64,000 nt of DNA, from NCBI GenBank assembly GCA_910586625.1, contig CAJUIZ010000002.1, positions 123,930-187,929 of the forward strand, written 5' to 3'. The notes beneath the pieces are model-generated. The model was not told the DNA's origin and made no database searches. It saw only the letters and a program-made list of their open reading frames with translations. The stretch is from an uncultured Christensenellaceae bacterium. GTDB taxonomy: Bacteria; Bacillota; Clostridia; Christensenellales; CAG-314. Made by a program: the position numbers and the translations under genes. Position 1 is the first letter of the stretch. Each line of letters starts with the position of its first letter. Of the stretch, positions 44,554-53,239 are shown in pieces.

Positions 44554-44605
44554 TTGACAATTTAGCCGTAATTTAATATAATATAACCGATACTACCCCC
44601 CCCCC
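44554..44605 (+). promoter_or_regulatory. Promoter of the 44669 membrane-protein gene, followed by a C10 tract
   Basis: TTGACA (44554-44559), 17 bases, TATAAT (44577-44582). A run of ten C at 44596-44605 begins about 14 bases after the -10, near position +7 of the transcript. A run of ten A follows at 44642-44651, ahead of the ribosome-binding AAGGGGA. Confidence 0.7.
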
Positions 44606-44668
44606 GGTATTTTTGCCGCGGAGAGTTTTATCTGCAAAAGTAAAAAAAAAACTAAAAGGGGACAAGCT

Positions 44669-45154
44669 ATGCGACAAGTAATCCAAGACGACAAAATCGG
44701 CGAAATAATCTACGAAGAAACCTTTTGGACGGGGAAAAAGACCGTTTATATCAACGGACAGCCGTTAAATAAGGTGGCCAAGAATACCTTTGAAACCGCA
44801 GACGGCACCAAGGCGGAATTGAAAGGGAACTTTTTGACGGGAGCCACGTTAACCGTGGGCGAAAATCAAGTACGTATTGTCAATCCTGTCAAATGGTACG
44901 AAATAGTAATGTCCGTTTTGCCCTTTATACTGATAATGATTTGGGGCAATTCCACGGCGCTATGCAAAATAGTCCCCGTAATAGGCGGAGCCATCGGCGG
45001 CGGAATTTCCGCATTACTCAGCGCGACGAACGTCGTAATTATCAAAAGAGTAGACAAGCTGTGGCTTAAAATCGTTATTTCCGTCGCTATGTTAGCCGCA
45101 ACCTTCGGCGTTTGCTGCGGACTCGGTTACGCGCTTGTAGCCGCGCTGTCGTAA
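44669..45154 (+). CDS. Small membrane protein of unknown function, possibly phase variable
   Basis: 161 residues. The N-terminal 75 residues are soluble and beta-rich (IGEIIYEETFWTGKKTVYING). Three transmembrane helices follow (about 78-95, 100-122 and 130-158). I recognise no family; a similar layout occurs in small Bacillota membrane proteins of unknown role. The C10 tract in its leader could change expression by slippage. Confidence 0.6.
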   Translation: MRQVIQDDKIGEIIYEETFWTGKKTVYINGQPLNKVAKNTFETADGTKAELKGNFLTGATLTVGENQVRIVNPVKWYEIVMSVLPFILIMIWGNSTALCKIVPVIGGAIGGGISALLSATNVVIIKRVDKLWLKIVISVAMLAATFGVCCGLGYALVAALS

Positions 45155-45172
45155 AAAATATTCGATAATAAC

Positions 45173-45209
45173 AATCCCGCCCCGACGGTTTAGTCGGGAC
45201 GGGATTTTT
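45173..45209 (+). terminator. Terminator after the 44669 gene
   Basis: AATCCCGCCCCGAC and GTCGGGACGGGATT pair with one mismatch around GGTTTA, then T5. Confidence 0.88.
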
Positions 45210-45219
45210 CTTAATCAGC

Positions 45220-45690
45220 TTACCTGTAAATATACACCGGCTGAGTATGATCGCGCGTAGCAAGTGCTTTCTCGAAATCTATTTCGTAACGGTGATACCG
45301 CGTAAACGTTTCCGCATGCGTAACGGTTATTTCAACTATGCGCATTTCGGGGTCGCGCTCGTCTACGTAGTCGTTGTAGTTCATAGAAAACTGCTTTTTG
45401 AGAAATTTACGCAGCTCGGCGTTAGAAGCTTCCAACGGATGACCGAGTGAACGCGCGTTTCCGTAAATATTGTGAGACGCGTGGCACATCCCCACCCGAG
45501 AGCACTCGGCAATATCGTGCATAAGCGAATTGCTTGCCTTAGACAATACGTATACTTTACCGTCGCGGTAATAGGCGTTTACTTCGCGAACGGAAACGCG
45601 GTTGTTTCGGCAGGACGCAAGACTCATTTCCACAATATGACCGAAGTTGTCCTGCATAACTTCCAGCGCTCTGTTATAACAATTATCCAT
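45220..45690 (-). CDS. Pyridoxamine 5'-phosphate oxidase-like FMN-binding split-barrel protein
   Basis: 156 residues from ATG 45690, after AGAGG. HIVEMSLASCRNNRVSVREVNAYYRDGKVYVLSKASNSLMHDI is the split-barrel FMN-binding core; VGMCHASHNIYGNARSLGHP follows. Small members bind FMN or heme; the reaction is unknown. No partner gene. Confidence 0.75.
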   Translation of the reverse strand: MDNCYNRALEVMQDNFGHIVEMSLASCRNNRVSVREVNAYYRDGKVYVLSKASNSLMHDIAECSRVGMCHASHNIYGNARSLGHPLEASNAELRKFLKKQFSMNYNDYVDERDPEMRIVEITVTHAETFTRYHRYEIDFEKALATRDHTQPVYIYR

Positions 45691-45895
45691 AATACGCACC
45701 TCTTGGTTTAAGTACTATTATTTTATCATTGTTCTGCGCCAAAGTCAATATTCATCTCAAAAATATGTTATATTATTTTGCAACTATTTAATCACCGCGA
45801 CGGCTCGTATCGACGTAAAAATTAAGCAATCATACTTAAAAACGGATCAAAAATATATTGTGCAAGCTGCCGTTTTATTTTTGTCCTATTAATTG

Positions 45896-45928
45896 TTGAC
45901 ACTCCCCCCCCCGTTGATATGGTATAAT
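45896..45928 (+). promoter_or_regulatory. Promoter with a C9 tract between -35 and -10 (candidate phase-variable switch)
   Basis: TTGACA (45896-45901) and TATAAT (45923-45928) are both perfect consensus but 21 bases apart. The spacer contains nine consecutive C (45904-45912). Loss of four C would give the optimal 17-base spacer. The rest of 45691-45895 shows no gene. Confidence 0.65.
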
Positions 45929-45989
45929 TGTAAAAACCACGACTGTCGCGAAATACATAGCCGTCAATAAAATAAAAGGGGAGAATATT

Positions 45990-46475
45990 ATGAAGAAACG
46001 GTATTTTGCTTTACTTATGTTGGTATGCTTAACGCTCGCTTTACTCGGCGGTTGCTTTTTCGAAAAGGAAAAGGAATATTCCAAGGCAGGCATGACGATA
46101 ACGTTAACTACGAAATTTACGGAAAAGGAACTTGCTTCGCAAACGGCTTATTACGAAAGTACAACGGCTTTGGTTACCGCGTTAAAGGAAGAATTCAGTC
46201 TTGCTGCCGGATTGGAAAAGTACAGCTTGAAACAATATACCGATGCGGTTTTGTCACAAAATAAAATCAGTGCAAAAATAGATATGCCCGAAGGTAAAAG
46301 CTACTATAGCTTTTCTTACGAAAAAACTATGAGCGGCAAAACTTACTATTACTTTGCCACCACTTTCAAAGCAAAAGATGCATTTTGGTTGATTCAATTT
46401 GCCTGCACGACTGCCAACAAGGAAAAATTGCAGGACAATTTTACAAAATGGGCGGATTCGGTTAAGTTTGAGTAA
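45990..46475 (+). CDS. Small lipoprotein, unknown function
   Basis: 161 residues. Signal peptide ALLMLVCLTLALLGGC with lipobox cysteine near residue 22, then a soluble domain of mixed Lys/Thr/Tyr-rich strands (GMTITLTTKFTEKELASQTAYYES; YYSFSYEKTMSGKTYYYFATTF) ending WADSVKFE. The fold recalls PsbP/DUF-type surface lipoproteins, but I cannot assign a family. Its promoter carries the C9 tract, so it may be switched on and off at the cell surface. Confidence 0.72.
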   Translation: MKKRYFALLMLVCLTLALLGGCFFEKEKEYSKAGMTITLTTKFTEKELASQTAYYESTTALVTALKEEFSLAAGLEKYSLKQYTDAVLSQNKISAKIDMPEGKSYYSFSYEKTMSGKTYYYFATTFKAKDAFWLIQFACTTANKEKLQDNFTKWADSVKFE

Positions 46476-46495
46476 ACAACAACGACTGCAACATA

Positions 46496-46529
46496 AAAAT
46501 GGGGTTATCGATGACGATAACCCCATTTT
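46496..46529. terminator. Bidirectional terminator
   Basis: AAAATGGGGTTATCG (46496-46510) pairs perfectly with CGATAACCCCATTTT (46515-46529) between two converging genes. Confidence 0.9.
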
Positions 46530-46548
46530 CAATTGTCCGTTTGCCCTT

Positions 46549-46731
46549 TTACGCGTTAAGCTCGGCGAGCATTTCTTCAACGTCTACGCCGTGAACGGCA
46601 GCTGCTTCTTCCACCGTTTCCTGATGCGCCATAAGGCAGTGAATGCAGCCCATTCCGTATCTGCCGAATACCTGCGCGGATTCGGGCTTAACTTGCAAAA
46701 CTTCGACTATTTTCATATCCTTAGTTATCAT
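46549..46731 (-). CDS. DUF1858 protein (hybrid-cluster-protein-associated type)
   Basis: 60 residues. KDMKIVEVLQVKPESAQVFGRYGMGCIHCLMAHQETVEEAAAVHGVD is the DUF1858 fold with its CxxC pair, commonly found alone or with disulfide/Fe-S proteins in anaerobes. GGAG precedes the ATG. Function unknown; redox or metal sensing is a guess. Confidence 0.88.
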   Translation of the reverse strand: MITKDMKIVEVLQVKPESAQVFGRYGMGCIHCLMAHQETVEEAAAVHGVDVEEMLAELNA

Positions 46732-46785
46732 AACGATATATCTCCTTTTTAGTATTATCGACCGTATTATTGTACAACAAACGGT

Positions 46786-47973
46786 TTATTTTGGCAAGCG
46801 GTTAAACGGTCCGCGCAGCAACTTGGGCAATAACTTAAAGTCCAAATCCCAGCCGTTTCCCAAATCGGGCAGCCAATTGTCCGACGTCAAAATTACGGCG
46901 GCAATTATGCCCGCAACTGCAGCAAGACAGACAAGCACCGTCACCAAAACCTTCCACGGAGAAACGGGAGCTTTGCCGCGTACGCGGGCAACGCTCTTGT
47001 TATCGTCGCAAAACAAACCCGATACGTATTGCGAATATACCTTGCCGCGATACGTGCAATTTGCCACATAAACAGGCAACAGCATATACTTGAACGAGCG
47101 TTGAACGACAACGGTATCAACCTTTAATCCGCCGTCATGGTCGGCGTCGTATTCGTCCATAATACCTGTGTATATTTGCGAATCGACCTTGCTTTTTGCA
47201 ATACCGTACGCTTCGTTCGGCTCGACGGTATAATTGTCGGCGACGTAGCCCTGCAAATACTCGTCGCCGTAAACGACGTATTTAGCTTGGTCGGTAAGCT
47301 CCAATCCGTCGAAATCATTAACGGAAATATGGTTATTGCCGCTTACGAATACGTCGTCGAAAGACCGCTCCACTACTCCGTCCACGTCAAACCACTTGAC
47401 ATACGTTTCGGTGTGAGTTTTGCCGTTATAGCGCACGGTTCGGGTACAGGTTCTGCCGAGCCTGCCGTAATAATGACTGCTTGTGACCAAATCGAACGTC
47501 CACGCCGGCGTGTAAACGCCCGTAATACTGCACGCTTTGCCGTTGCGGCGGAAGGAATTGGGCGCATAAGCTTTGCGGCGTTTCCATTTTCCCAATTGCC
47601 GTTCCGCGTCGTCACGCGTAAGCTCGAAGGGCACCAACGAATCGGGACGAACAAGCCCCGTATCGTTTTCGTCTATTACCACGGGCGACGAACAATACGG
47701 ACAAGTCGTCGCAAGCGTCGTACGCGGAAGAACCGCGCTTGCGCCGCAGTTTTTACAGCGATAGCAAGACACTTCGCTCTCGTTCCACTTTACGTGTTCG
47801 AACAGCTCGGAAAACTCGCGTTCTACTACGTCGTCGCTTTTGAAAAATTCCGTCTCGCTCTTGCAATGATCGCACGCCAAACGTCCGCTTGCGGGATTAT
47901 ACCGCAGCGGCGCGCCGCAATTGGGGCATTTGCGCTGATGAGATTTGCGTTGTACCTTGTTGTCCGTTCGCAT
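46786..47973 (-). CDS. Zinc-ribbon membrane protein
   Basis: 395 residues. Two zinc ribbons lie at the N-terminus: CPNCGAPLRYNPASGRLACDHC (about 16-37) and CKNCGASAVLPRTTLATTCPYC (about 73-94). A middle domain rich in Tyr, Asp and Val follows, then one transmembrane helix near the C-terminus (VLVTVLVCLAAVAGIIAAVILT, about 345-366). No enzyme motif. It follows the SPFH gene by four bases, so the two are a unit. Confidence 0.7.
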   Translation of the reverse strand: MRTDNKVQRKSHQRKCPNCGAPLRYNPASGRLACDHCKSETEFFKSDDVVEREFSELFEHVKWNESEVSCYRCKNCGASAVLPRTTLATTCPYCSSPVVIDENDTGLVRPDSLVPFELTRDDAERQLGKWKRRKAYAPNSFRRNGKACSITGVYTPAWTFDLVTSSHYYGRLGRTCTRTVRYNGKTHTETYVKWFDVDGVVERSFDDVFVSGNNHISVNDFDGLELTDQAKYVVYGDEYLQGYVADNYTVEPNEAYGIAKSKVDSQIYTGIMDEYDADHDGGLKVDTVVVQRSFKYMLLPVYVANCTYRGKVYSQYVSGLFCDDNKSVARVRGKAPVSPWKVLVTVLVCLAAVAGIIAAVILTSDNWLPDLGNGWDLDFKLLPKLLRGPFNRLPK

Positions 47974-47977
47974 ACGA

Positions 47978-49015
47978 TCAGTTCAGCTTTTCTCCGCATT
48001 CGGGGCAGAACTTACCGCTGCCCGCTTCCGCGCCGCAGTTGGGACATTTGCCCGACTGCTGAGCCCTTGTTCCGCAATTGGGACAAAACTTAGCCGTTTT
48101 CTTCATTTTCGCGCCGCACTCCGCGCAATACTTTTCGTCATCGGACTTCTTCTGCTCCGTTTGCTGAACGTTATTCATCATAGCGCCCATTTGTCCGTTT
48201 ACAAACGAACCCAAGCCCATGCCGATTACCGTACCGGTTCCGCCTTGATTCTTAGCCGCTTCTCCAAGCGCGTCAGCCGCTTTCTTTTGCGCGTAAACGC
48301 CCATATGGTCGGACAAAATGCCCAAGCTCGTGCGTTCGTCGAGAGCTTTTTCCACCGTCTCGGGGAAGCTGATATTAACAACCGTAAAGGCAGTTATTTC
48401 CAGTCCCAACTCCGCAAACCTGCCGCGGGCGTTATCGCGTATCATATCGCCGAACTCCGAATAGTTCATAGCCATATCCAACGCCGAAATTTTACTTTCC
48501 GCAATCGTGTCGCTCATCTGCGAAACAAGCAAATTGGCAAGGTTTCCTTCGATATCCGACAGCGTTACCAACCCGCGCGTGCCGAATACTTCCTTCATAA
48601 ATGTTACAGCGTCCGTCACCCTAAACGCGTAGTTGCCGTAGGCGCGTAGGCGTATTGCGCCGAACTCGTTATCACGCATTGCCACGGGATTGCTCGTTCC
48701 CCACTTTCTGTCCAAAAACTGCTTGGTGTTTACAAAATACAAATCCGCCTTGAAACGGCTTTCCCCTTGATACCAGATACTGCCGATTCCGGAAAGAATC
48801 GGCAAATTCTTCGTGGTGAGCTTGTATTTTCCCGGACCGAACACGTCGGCTATTTTACCCAAATGCACAAAAACCGCAATCTGCGATTCGCGTACGGTAA
48901 GCTGCGAACCGCTCATTATTTCCTTGCCGTCCATAGGAAAGCGGTATACCAATGTGTCGCGGCTGTCGTCCTTCCACTCCAATATTTTCCACATTTGCGA
49001 TTTGAAAAATCCCAT
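47978..49015 (-). CDS. SPFH-domain protein with C-terminal zinc ribbons (YdjI-like)
   Basis: 345 residues from ATG 49015 (MGFFKSQMWKILEW), ten bases after AAGGAG. The SPFH-like N-terminal part (GPGKYKLTTKNLPILSG; LRAYGNYAFRVTDAVTF; FAELGLEITAFTVVNISFP, to about 240) resembles the Bacillus YdjI/virion-core-like family. A Gly/Met-rich linker leads to two double-cysteine ribbons (YCAECGAKMKKTAKFCPNCG; KCPNCGAEAGSGKFCPECG). No signal peptide. Confidence 0.82.
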   Translation of the reverse strand: MGFFKSQMWKILEWKDDSRDTLVYRFPMDGKEIMSGSQLTVRESQIAVFVHLGKIADVFGPGKYKLTTKNLPILSGIGSIWYQGESRFKADLYFVNTKQFLDRKWGTSNPVAMRDNEFGAIRLRAYGNYAFRVTDAVTFMKEVFGTRGLVTLSDIEGNLANLLVSQMSDTIAESKISALDMAMNYSEFGDMIRDNARGRFAELGLEITAFTVVNISFPETVEKALDERTSLGILSDHMGVYAQKKAADALGEAAKNQGGTGTVIGMGLGSFVNGQMGAMMNNVQQTEQKKSDDEKYCAECGAKMKKTAKFCPNCGTRAQQSGKCPNCGAEAGSGKFCPECGEKLN

Positions 49016-49212
49016 TTTCGTCATTCTCCTTTTTTCTTTGCGTAAATAACTGTTAAAACACCTACTTGCACGCATATAATAGAGTTAACGGACAAACCCG
49101 AGATATTAACCCGTTTTGCGGTTTTATCCACTTAACATTATATAACAAAACGGACGTATTTGAAAGTATCTGCGCTCAAAAAAATCCGAAATTTGCAGCA
49201 AGGAGTGTTATA

Positions 49213-49893
49213 ATGTACAAATTAAACCGACTTTTAGGCAAAACCGTTACCGATTCGGAAGGGAACAGTCTCGGCGAAATTACCGCAGTATCTTGGAGCA
49301 AGCCGTTAAACTCGTGCGTAATTACAACCCGCGCGGGAAAATTCCGTCTGAATGCCGCCGCAAAAACCAACGCAATAGTCGCCGACGAGCACGAACGGCT
49401 TGACGGCGAAACGGATATACCGTCCATCACCCCGAATCAACAAATATTCGACACCGACGGCAAATATCTGGGTAAGGTGGACGATGCGGAATTCAACAAC
49501 GCGGCAAAGCTGACAAAGGTTGTCGACGCCGACGGCAAAACGTATCCGCGCGGAAGGATTTACGCAATCGGCGATATAATACTGATTAAAAAGCCTGCGG
49601 TAAAAAAAGTAAAAACAACCGCGAAAATAAAACCCGCGGCAGCTACGCCCGAACCGATACCCAACGACGTTCGTCCGAACACGTCCGCCCCTGCGGAAAA
49701 AGATTGCGCGCGCTTTCCGATAAAACGCAGATACGGCGACTTTTCATTCTTAATAGGTAAAACCGCGGATAAAAACATAACCAATTTCTACGGCGAAATT
49801 ATGCTTAAACAAGGAGAAAAAATAACGCTCGACGCATTACGTCAGGCAAAGCTGTCGGGTAAGCTGATAGAGCTGTGCCTGCACGCAAAATAA
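49213..49893 (+). CDS. PRC-barrel-like protein
   Basis: 226 residues from ATG 49213, right after AAGGAG. Two PRC-barrel-like units: LLGKTVTDSEGNSLGEITAVSW (about 5-70) and IFDTDGKYLGKVDDAEF (about 77-125). A Lys/Pro/Ala-rich linker (about 125-175) leads to a third, weaker barrel-like end (FLIGKTADKNITNFYGEIMLKQGEKI). PRC-barrels occur in RNA processing and sporulation (YlmC/YmxH) proteins; the role here is unknown. Confidence 0.7.
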   Translation: MYKLNRLLGKTVTDSEGNSLGEITAVSWSKPLNSCVITTRAGKFRLNAAAKTNAIVADEHERLDGETDIPSITPNQQIFDTDGKYLGKVDDAEFNNAAKLTKVVDADGKTYPRGRIYAIGDIILIKKPAVKKVKTTAKIKPAAATPEPIPNDVRPNTSAPAEKDCARFPIKRRYGDFSFLIGKTADKNITNFYGEIMLKQGEKITLDALRQAKLSGKLIELCLHAK

Positions 49894-49901
49894 GCCGAAC
49901 G

Positions 49902-50513
49902 TCAAAGAAACGTTTTAGCAAGTGCAAAACAGCGCGAAAGATACTCCTTGGTTTTGCCGATAAGGTCGTCGTAAACGGTCAAGAAGCGCTTGGCGTTTGT
50001 TTGCTTTGCGCCTACATAGCTTAATAATACCGCGAGATAACCGTCCATCAACTGTGCGGCATTGGATACTATTCTGTACGTATTGTGTTCCATACGCGAT
50101 TGGTTGTTTTGCACGGCGGAATTGGAGTGAACGTCAAAACTTAGCCGACAAAACCTTGCGTACGTATCACCTTCGTCGCAGCATTCCGCAATCCTTTGTA
50201 AATTGAGAAAGCTTTTGATTTTGGGAAAAGCCCACCCGTACTGATTGCGCGTCAATTGGTCGAAACCTATTTTATTTCCGTCTATTTCGTCGTACTCTTT
50301 GCGCAATTCGGACAAAAGCGACGCTTTTAACCGATCGAAATCGCCGAGCTGCCCGTCAAACGATAAAAAAACATTAAGCCACTTCGACCATTTTTCAGTA
50401 TACGACGCGTCGTTTTGCAAAAGAAACTTCAATATTATCAGGTTTTCCGACAATACGCGCAGTGTTAAAAACGCAGCGTTATTATCCGGTAGTAGAAAAC
50501 GACAATGAAACAA
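49902..50513 (-). pseudogene. Truncated DUF5677-like gene
   Basis: The frame (203 residues) has the look of the DUF5677 helical family: AAFLTLRVLSENLIILKFLL near the start, then KIKSFLNLQRIAECCDEGD and YRIVSNAAQLMDGY. The family usually has a further N-terminal portion; here it is cut at about 50480, where an integrase fragment begins on the other strand, so the apparent Met comes from foreign sequence. Probably broken by insertion. Confidence 0.5.
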
Positions 50514-50845
50514 TCACTATTAAAAACGGTAAATTGAAGAACTACCAAAAAAATTATTATAGAACAGTACCGATGTTTCCGTTGTACAAAGAGAACATAC
50601 AGGGCAAAGGTTACCATGTTGACGTCAAGAAGTTATCCGTAGCGTTTACAAAGTTTTGTCCTAATCACCAATTAAAAGATTTACGGCACACGTTTACGAC
50701 CAGAGCAAGAGAGTGTGGAATCGACAACGAATTAGTATCGTTATGGACCGGTCACTCTCTCGGAAATGTAACTGCAAGCGTGTATACACACTTCTCAATA
50801 GAGCATCAAAAGGCTGTTGCCGAGAAGTTATTATACGAAGCATAA
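50500..50845 (+). pseudogene. Tyrosine integrase, C-terminal fragment
   Basis: Only the last third of a phage/ICE-type integrase remains. It carries the second active-site Arg and its His in LKDLRHTFTTRARECGI, the GHSLG histidine, and the nucleophile Tyr in SVYTHFS. The N-terminal arm-binding and core-binding domains and the first catalytic Arg are absent. It abuts the truncated DUF5677 gene on the left and lies just left of direct repeats and a tRNA fragment, so it marks an old integration. Confidence 0.85.
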
Positions 50846-50875
50846 TAAACCTTATAACAAACATATGACTTTTTG

Positions 50876-51119
50876 CCCCAATTTTGCCCCAATTTTGCGT
50901 CAAAAATGGGGAAAAGTCAATCATAAATGGTTAGAGAAACCTAAAAATAGGCAAAAATAGGGGTATTTTAACACTAAAATGGTTAAAATACCCTAATTTT
51001 GGCGGAGAGAACAGGATTTGAACCTACCAAGCGATTTCAAAACATCGCGTTTAAGGGCTTTAAACGGGCTTCTAAGCCGAATTTCCATTTTTGTCCCAAT
51101 TTTGCGTCAATTTTGCGTG
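50876..51119. repeat. Repeated CCCCAATTTTG motif around a tRNA fragment
   Basis: CCCCAATTTTG occurs in tandem at 50876 and 50887. The 16-mer CCCAATTTTGCGTCAA is found at 50888-50903 and again at 51095-51110, and CAATTTTGCGT once more at 51109-51119. They flank the tRNA-like fragment and follow the integrase remnant, as arm-type integrase sites would. Apart from these, 50846-51313 contains a 12-base perfect hairpin (50961-50972/50982-50993) and no gene I can support. Confidence 0.5.
51002..51053 (-). other. tRNA 3'-end-like fragment (attachment-site scar)
   Basis: The minus strand ends TTCTCTCCGCCA with a T-arm containing GGTTCAAATCC, like the 3' half of a serine-type tRNA, but the D arm and 5' acceptor strand are absent. 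Its sequence differs from the tRNA-Ser at 63946, so it derives from another tRNA gene. A tRNA 3' copy left at the end of an integrated element is the usual meaning. Confidence 0.6.
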
Positions 51120-51313
51120 GAATACCTGTTCGCCCGACAGATGACTGTTTCTTTATAATTTGAGGAGAACAATGACACAACCTATTCTCACGATAATCCC
51201 AAACATATCGCACAGGAATATACTCAAAATCCAATCGAGTTTTTATTATTATAACTAATTTTTCACTCTCTCAATTTAAATACTTTTTTATATAATTTTT
51301 TCTTAACATTGAA

Positions 51314-53044
51314 TTAAATTTCATCAGATGTTATATAATTTTTCAATGGTAACATATTGTTTTTTAAAATATTCATAGCAAAAATATCTACCGTTATTTT
51401 GTGTTCCTCTAATGTTGTAGATAATGTGACACTTCCATTTTTGACTTTTATTTTCTCATTTAATAGTTTAAACGCAGTATTACGAATATTATATCGATTA
51501 AGAAAGTCTGTATACACTTCAAATGCCGCATCTATTTTGGACTTGTCGCATTTATTCAGATTTAGAATCTTGAAAAACTCATCCAAACTTGCTGGTAGCA
51601 AGTGTTTTAACTTAATATGTTGCATAGAATTAAACGCCTGCAAATTGCTGGCATGAACATATTCATTGCGTAACATATAGATTCGCATTATATCTAATCT
51701 CAACAATCTTTCTATGCGTTCAAATTCTTTTTGAATCTGTTTTGTGTCTGAAAAAACCGTTGCTAATCGTTTCAGTTCCCATTTATAATAAGGATTTAGG
51801 ATTTTACTAAAGTCAAACTTATTCTGCGCAACTAACGACAGAAACTCATTTAATCTTATGTTCTTACCATAATTGCGATATGCCTGCTCAAGAGTATTAT
51901 TGGCATCATTTAATACAAAACGAGCTGTAAGCATTATTGGAATAAAATAATTAACCGAATCATAACCTATTTTTCTGCCACTCATTGAAACAAGCGTCTC
52001 CAATGCAATCCAATTATCAACAAAAGACGACGAATCCATGTAATCCCTATCTTTTTCCGCATAACTAATCGTGTTTAATATTTTGTGATAAAGATCTTGG
52101 CTTGTTTCTTTTAATTCGTTTAAAGTATCGATTGTTTCTTCTAGATTCTTATAAGGTGGAGTTGCTCCAATATATTTAGTAATATCGTCGAATTGTATTT
52201 CAAACGTTTCATTAAAATATTTACTACTCACCAAAATATCCTGATCTCTTAAAAAATCAATCTTACTATTAGAGTAAAATCTTAGTATATTAAACAAAGA
52301 CTCTATTCTTAGTAAATTCTCTTTAATTAAATGAAAGAAATCGCTTATATTATTTCCATAAACCTTACAGTAAGTTGCATTGTTTTCTTTCACAATTTTC
52401 TGACCTTTCAATTCAAACAACTTTTGATCTTTTAATCCCAAATCAGTAATTGGAATCAAAATATCAAAAGAGTCCAGATTGCCATACATTAAATATTCCA
52501 AAAAGTTTTCGCATGAACCAAATTTGCCCTGTTTATACAATTTAAGCATATAATTAAGATATAAGTAATTGTTGCCGTTGGCCAAAAGTTCATTAATAAA
52601 AATAATAACGATATTATGATCTGCGTCCTCTAACGTCCCCGTTTGTAAACTTTTATTAATTTTTTTTAATATCTTGCGTTGATAAGGCTTTGACCAGATA
52701 GAACAAACATAGTCTAAATAATTTCTAATCTCTTCTTTATTGGTCATATCACCTTCTGAACAGTTTTTTAGTGTTAGAACCAATCGAGAATATTGCCATG
52801 AATTTAATTCCTTAAAAATTGTATCATGCAACATATAGTTATAAAAATTATTGATGAGTAAATTAGAATAGTTATGAGTAACCTTTCCTTCAATTTCGTT
52901 TTTTAGGCTGTGCATAATCTCTTTCAAACAATAAGTGAAGCAATTACTATCTGGAAGTTTTAGATAAGACGTGTTTTTACTTGTTATATTATCAAACATA
53001 GTAATCAAGAAAGATTCGTATTGATTTTTATCTTTATTTACCAT
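51314..53044 (-). CDS. HEPN-domain protein (ApeA-like), putative defence RNase
   Basis: 576 residues, very AT-rich. The last 250 residues show the HEPN pattern: DNWIALETLVSMSGRK (about 343-358) and the catalytic-type Rx4H motif RNEYVH at residues 459-464. The N-terminal 300 residues are helical with no recognised domain. HEPN proteins of this plan cut RNA in abortive-infection systems. It starts 195 bases downstream of the RloB gene on the same strand, with a hairpin between. Confidence 0.65.
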   Translation of the reverse strand: MVNKDKNQYESFLITMFDNITSKNTSYLKLPDSNCFTYCLKEIMHSLKNEIEGKVTHNYSNLLINNFYNYMLHDTIFKELNSWQYSRLVLTLKNCSEGDMTNKEEIRNYLDYVCSIWSKPYQRKILKKINKSLQTGTLEDADHNIVIIFINELLANGNNYLYLNYMLKLYKQGKFGSCENFLEYLMYGNLDSFDILIPITDLGLKDQKLFELKGQKIVKENNATYCKVYGNNISDFFHLIKENLLRIESLFNILRFYSNSKIDFLRDQDILVSSKYFNETFEIQFDDITKYIGATPPYKNLEETIDTLNELKETSQDLYHKILNTISYAEKDRDYMDSSSFVDNWIALETLVSMSGRKIGYDSVNYFIPIMLTARFVLNDANNTLEQAYRNYGKNIRLNEFLSLVAQNKFDFSKILNPYYKWELKRLATVFSDTKQIQKEFERIERLLRLDIMRIYMLRNEYVHASNLQAFNSMQHIKLKHLLPASLDEFFKILNLNKCDKSKIDAAFEVYTDFLNRYNIRNTAFKLLNEKIKVKNGSVTLSTTLEEHKITVDIFAMNILKNNMLPLKNYITSDEI

Positions 53045-53187
53045 AATTCTCCTTTAGTGCTTGAAGTTGTTTTCTTTAGTACTCTAAAGTCTTCTTTCCA
53101 AACAGTCCTTACAGGCATATTTTAAAAAATCTGATTGTTATTTTTACCATACCAATTCTATCTACGCTGAAAAGTTTATAGACTTTT

Positions 53188-53215
53188 ATTCAACTAATAT
53201 TACCAATAGTTGAAT
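53188..53215. repeat. Hairpin between the RloB and HEPN genes
   Basis: ATTCAACTA (53188-53196) pairs with TAGTTGAAT (53207-53215). It may be a weak terminator after RloB or an operator for the HEPN gene. Neither is decided by the sequence. Confidence 0.4.
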
Positions 53216-53239
53216 GTTTCTTTCGTTTTCACATTATCT

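Noticed and set aside
51002..51090. Complete functional tRNA gene on the minus strand
   Set aside because: Only the T-arm and 3' acceptor strand are credible; no D-arm and no matching 5' acceptor strand could be found.
51037..51234. 65-codon ORF on the minus strand
   Set aside because: It reads through the tRNA fragment and repeated motif and has no ribosome-binding site or recognisable domain.
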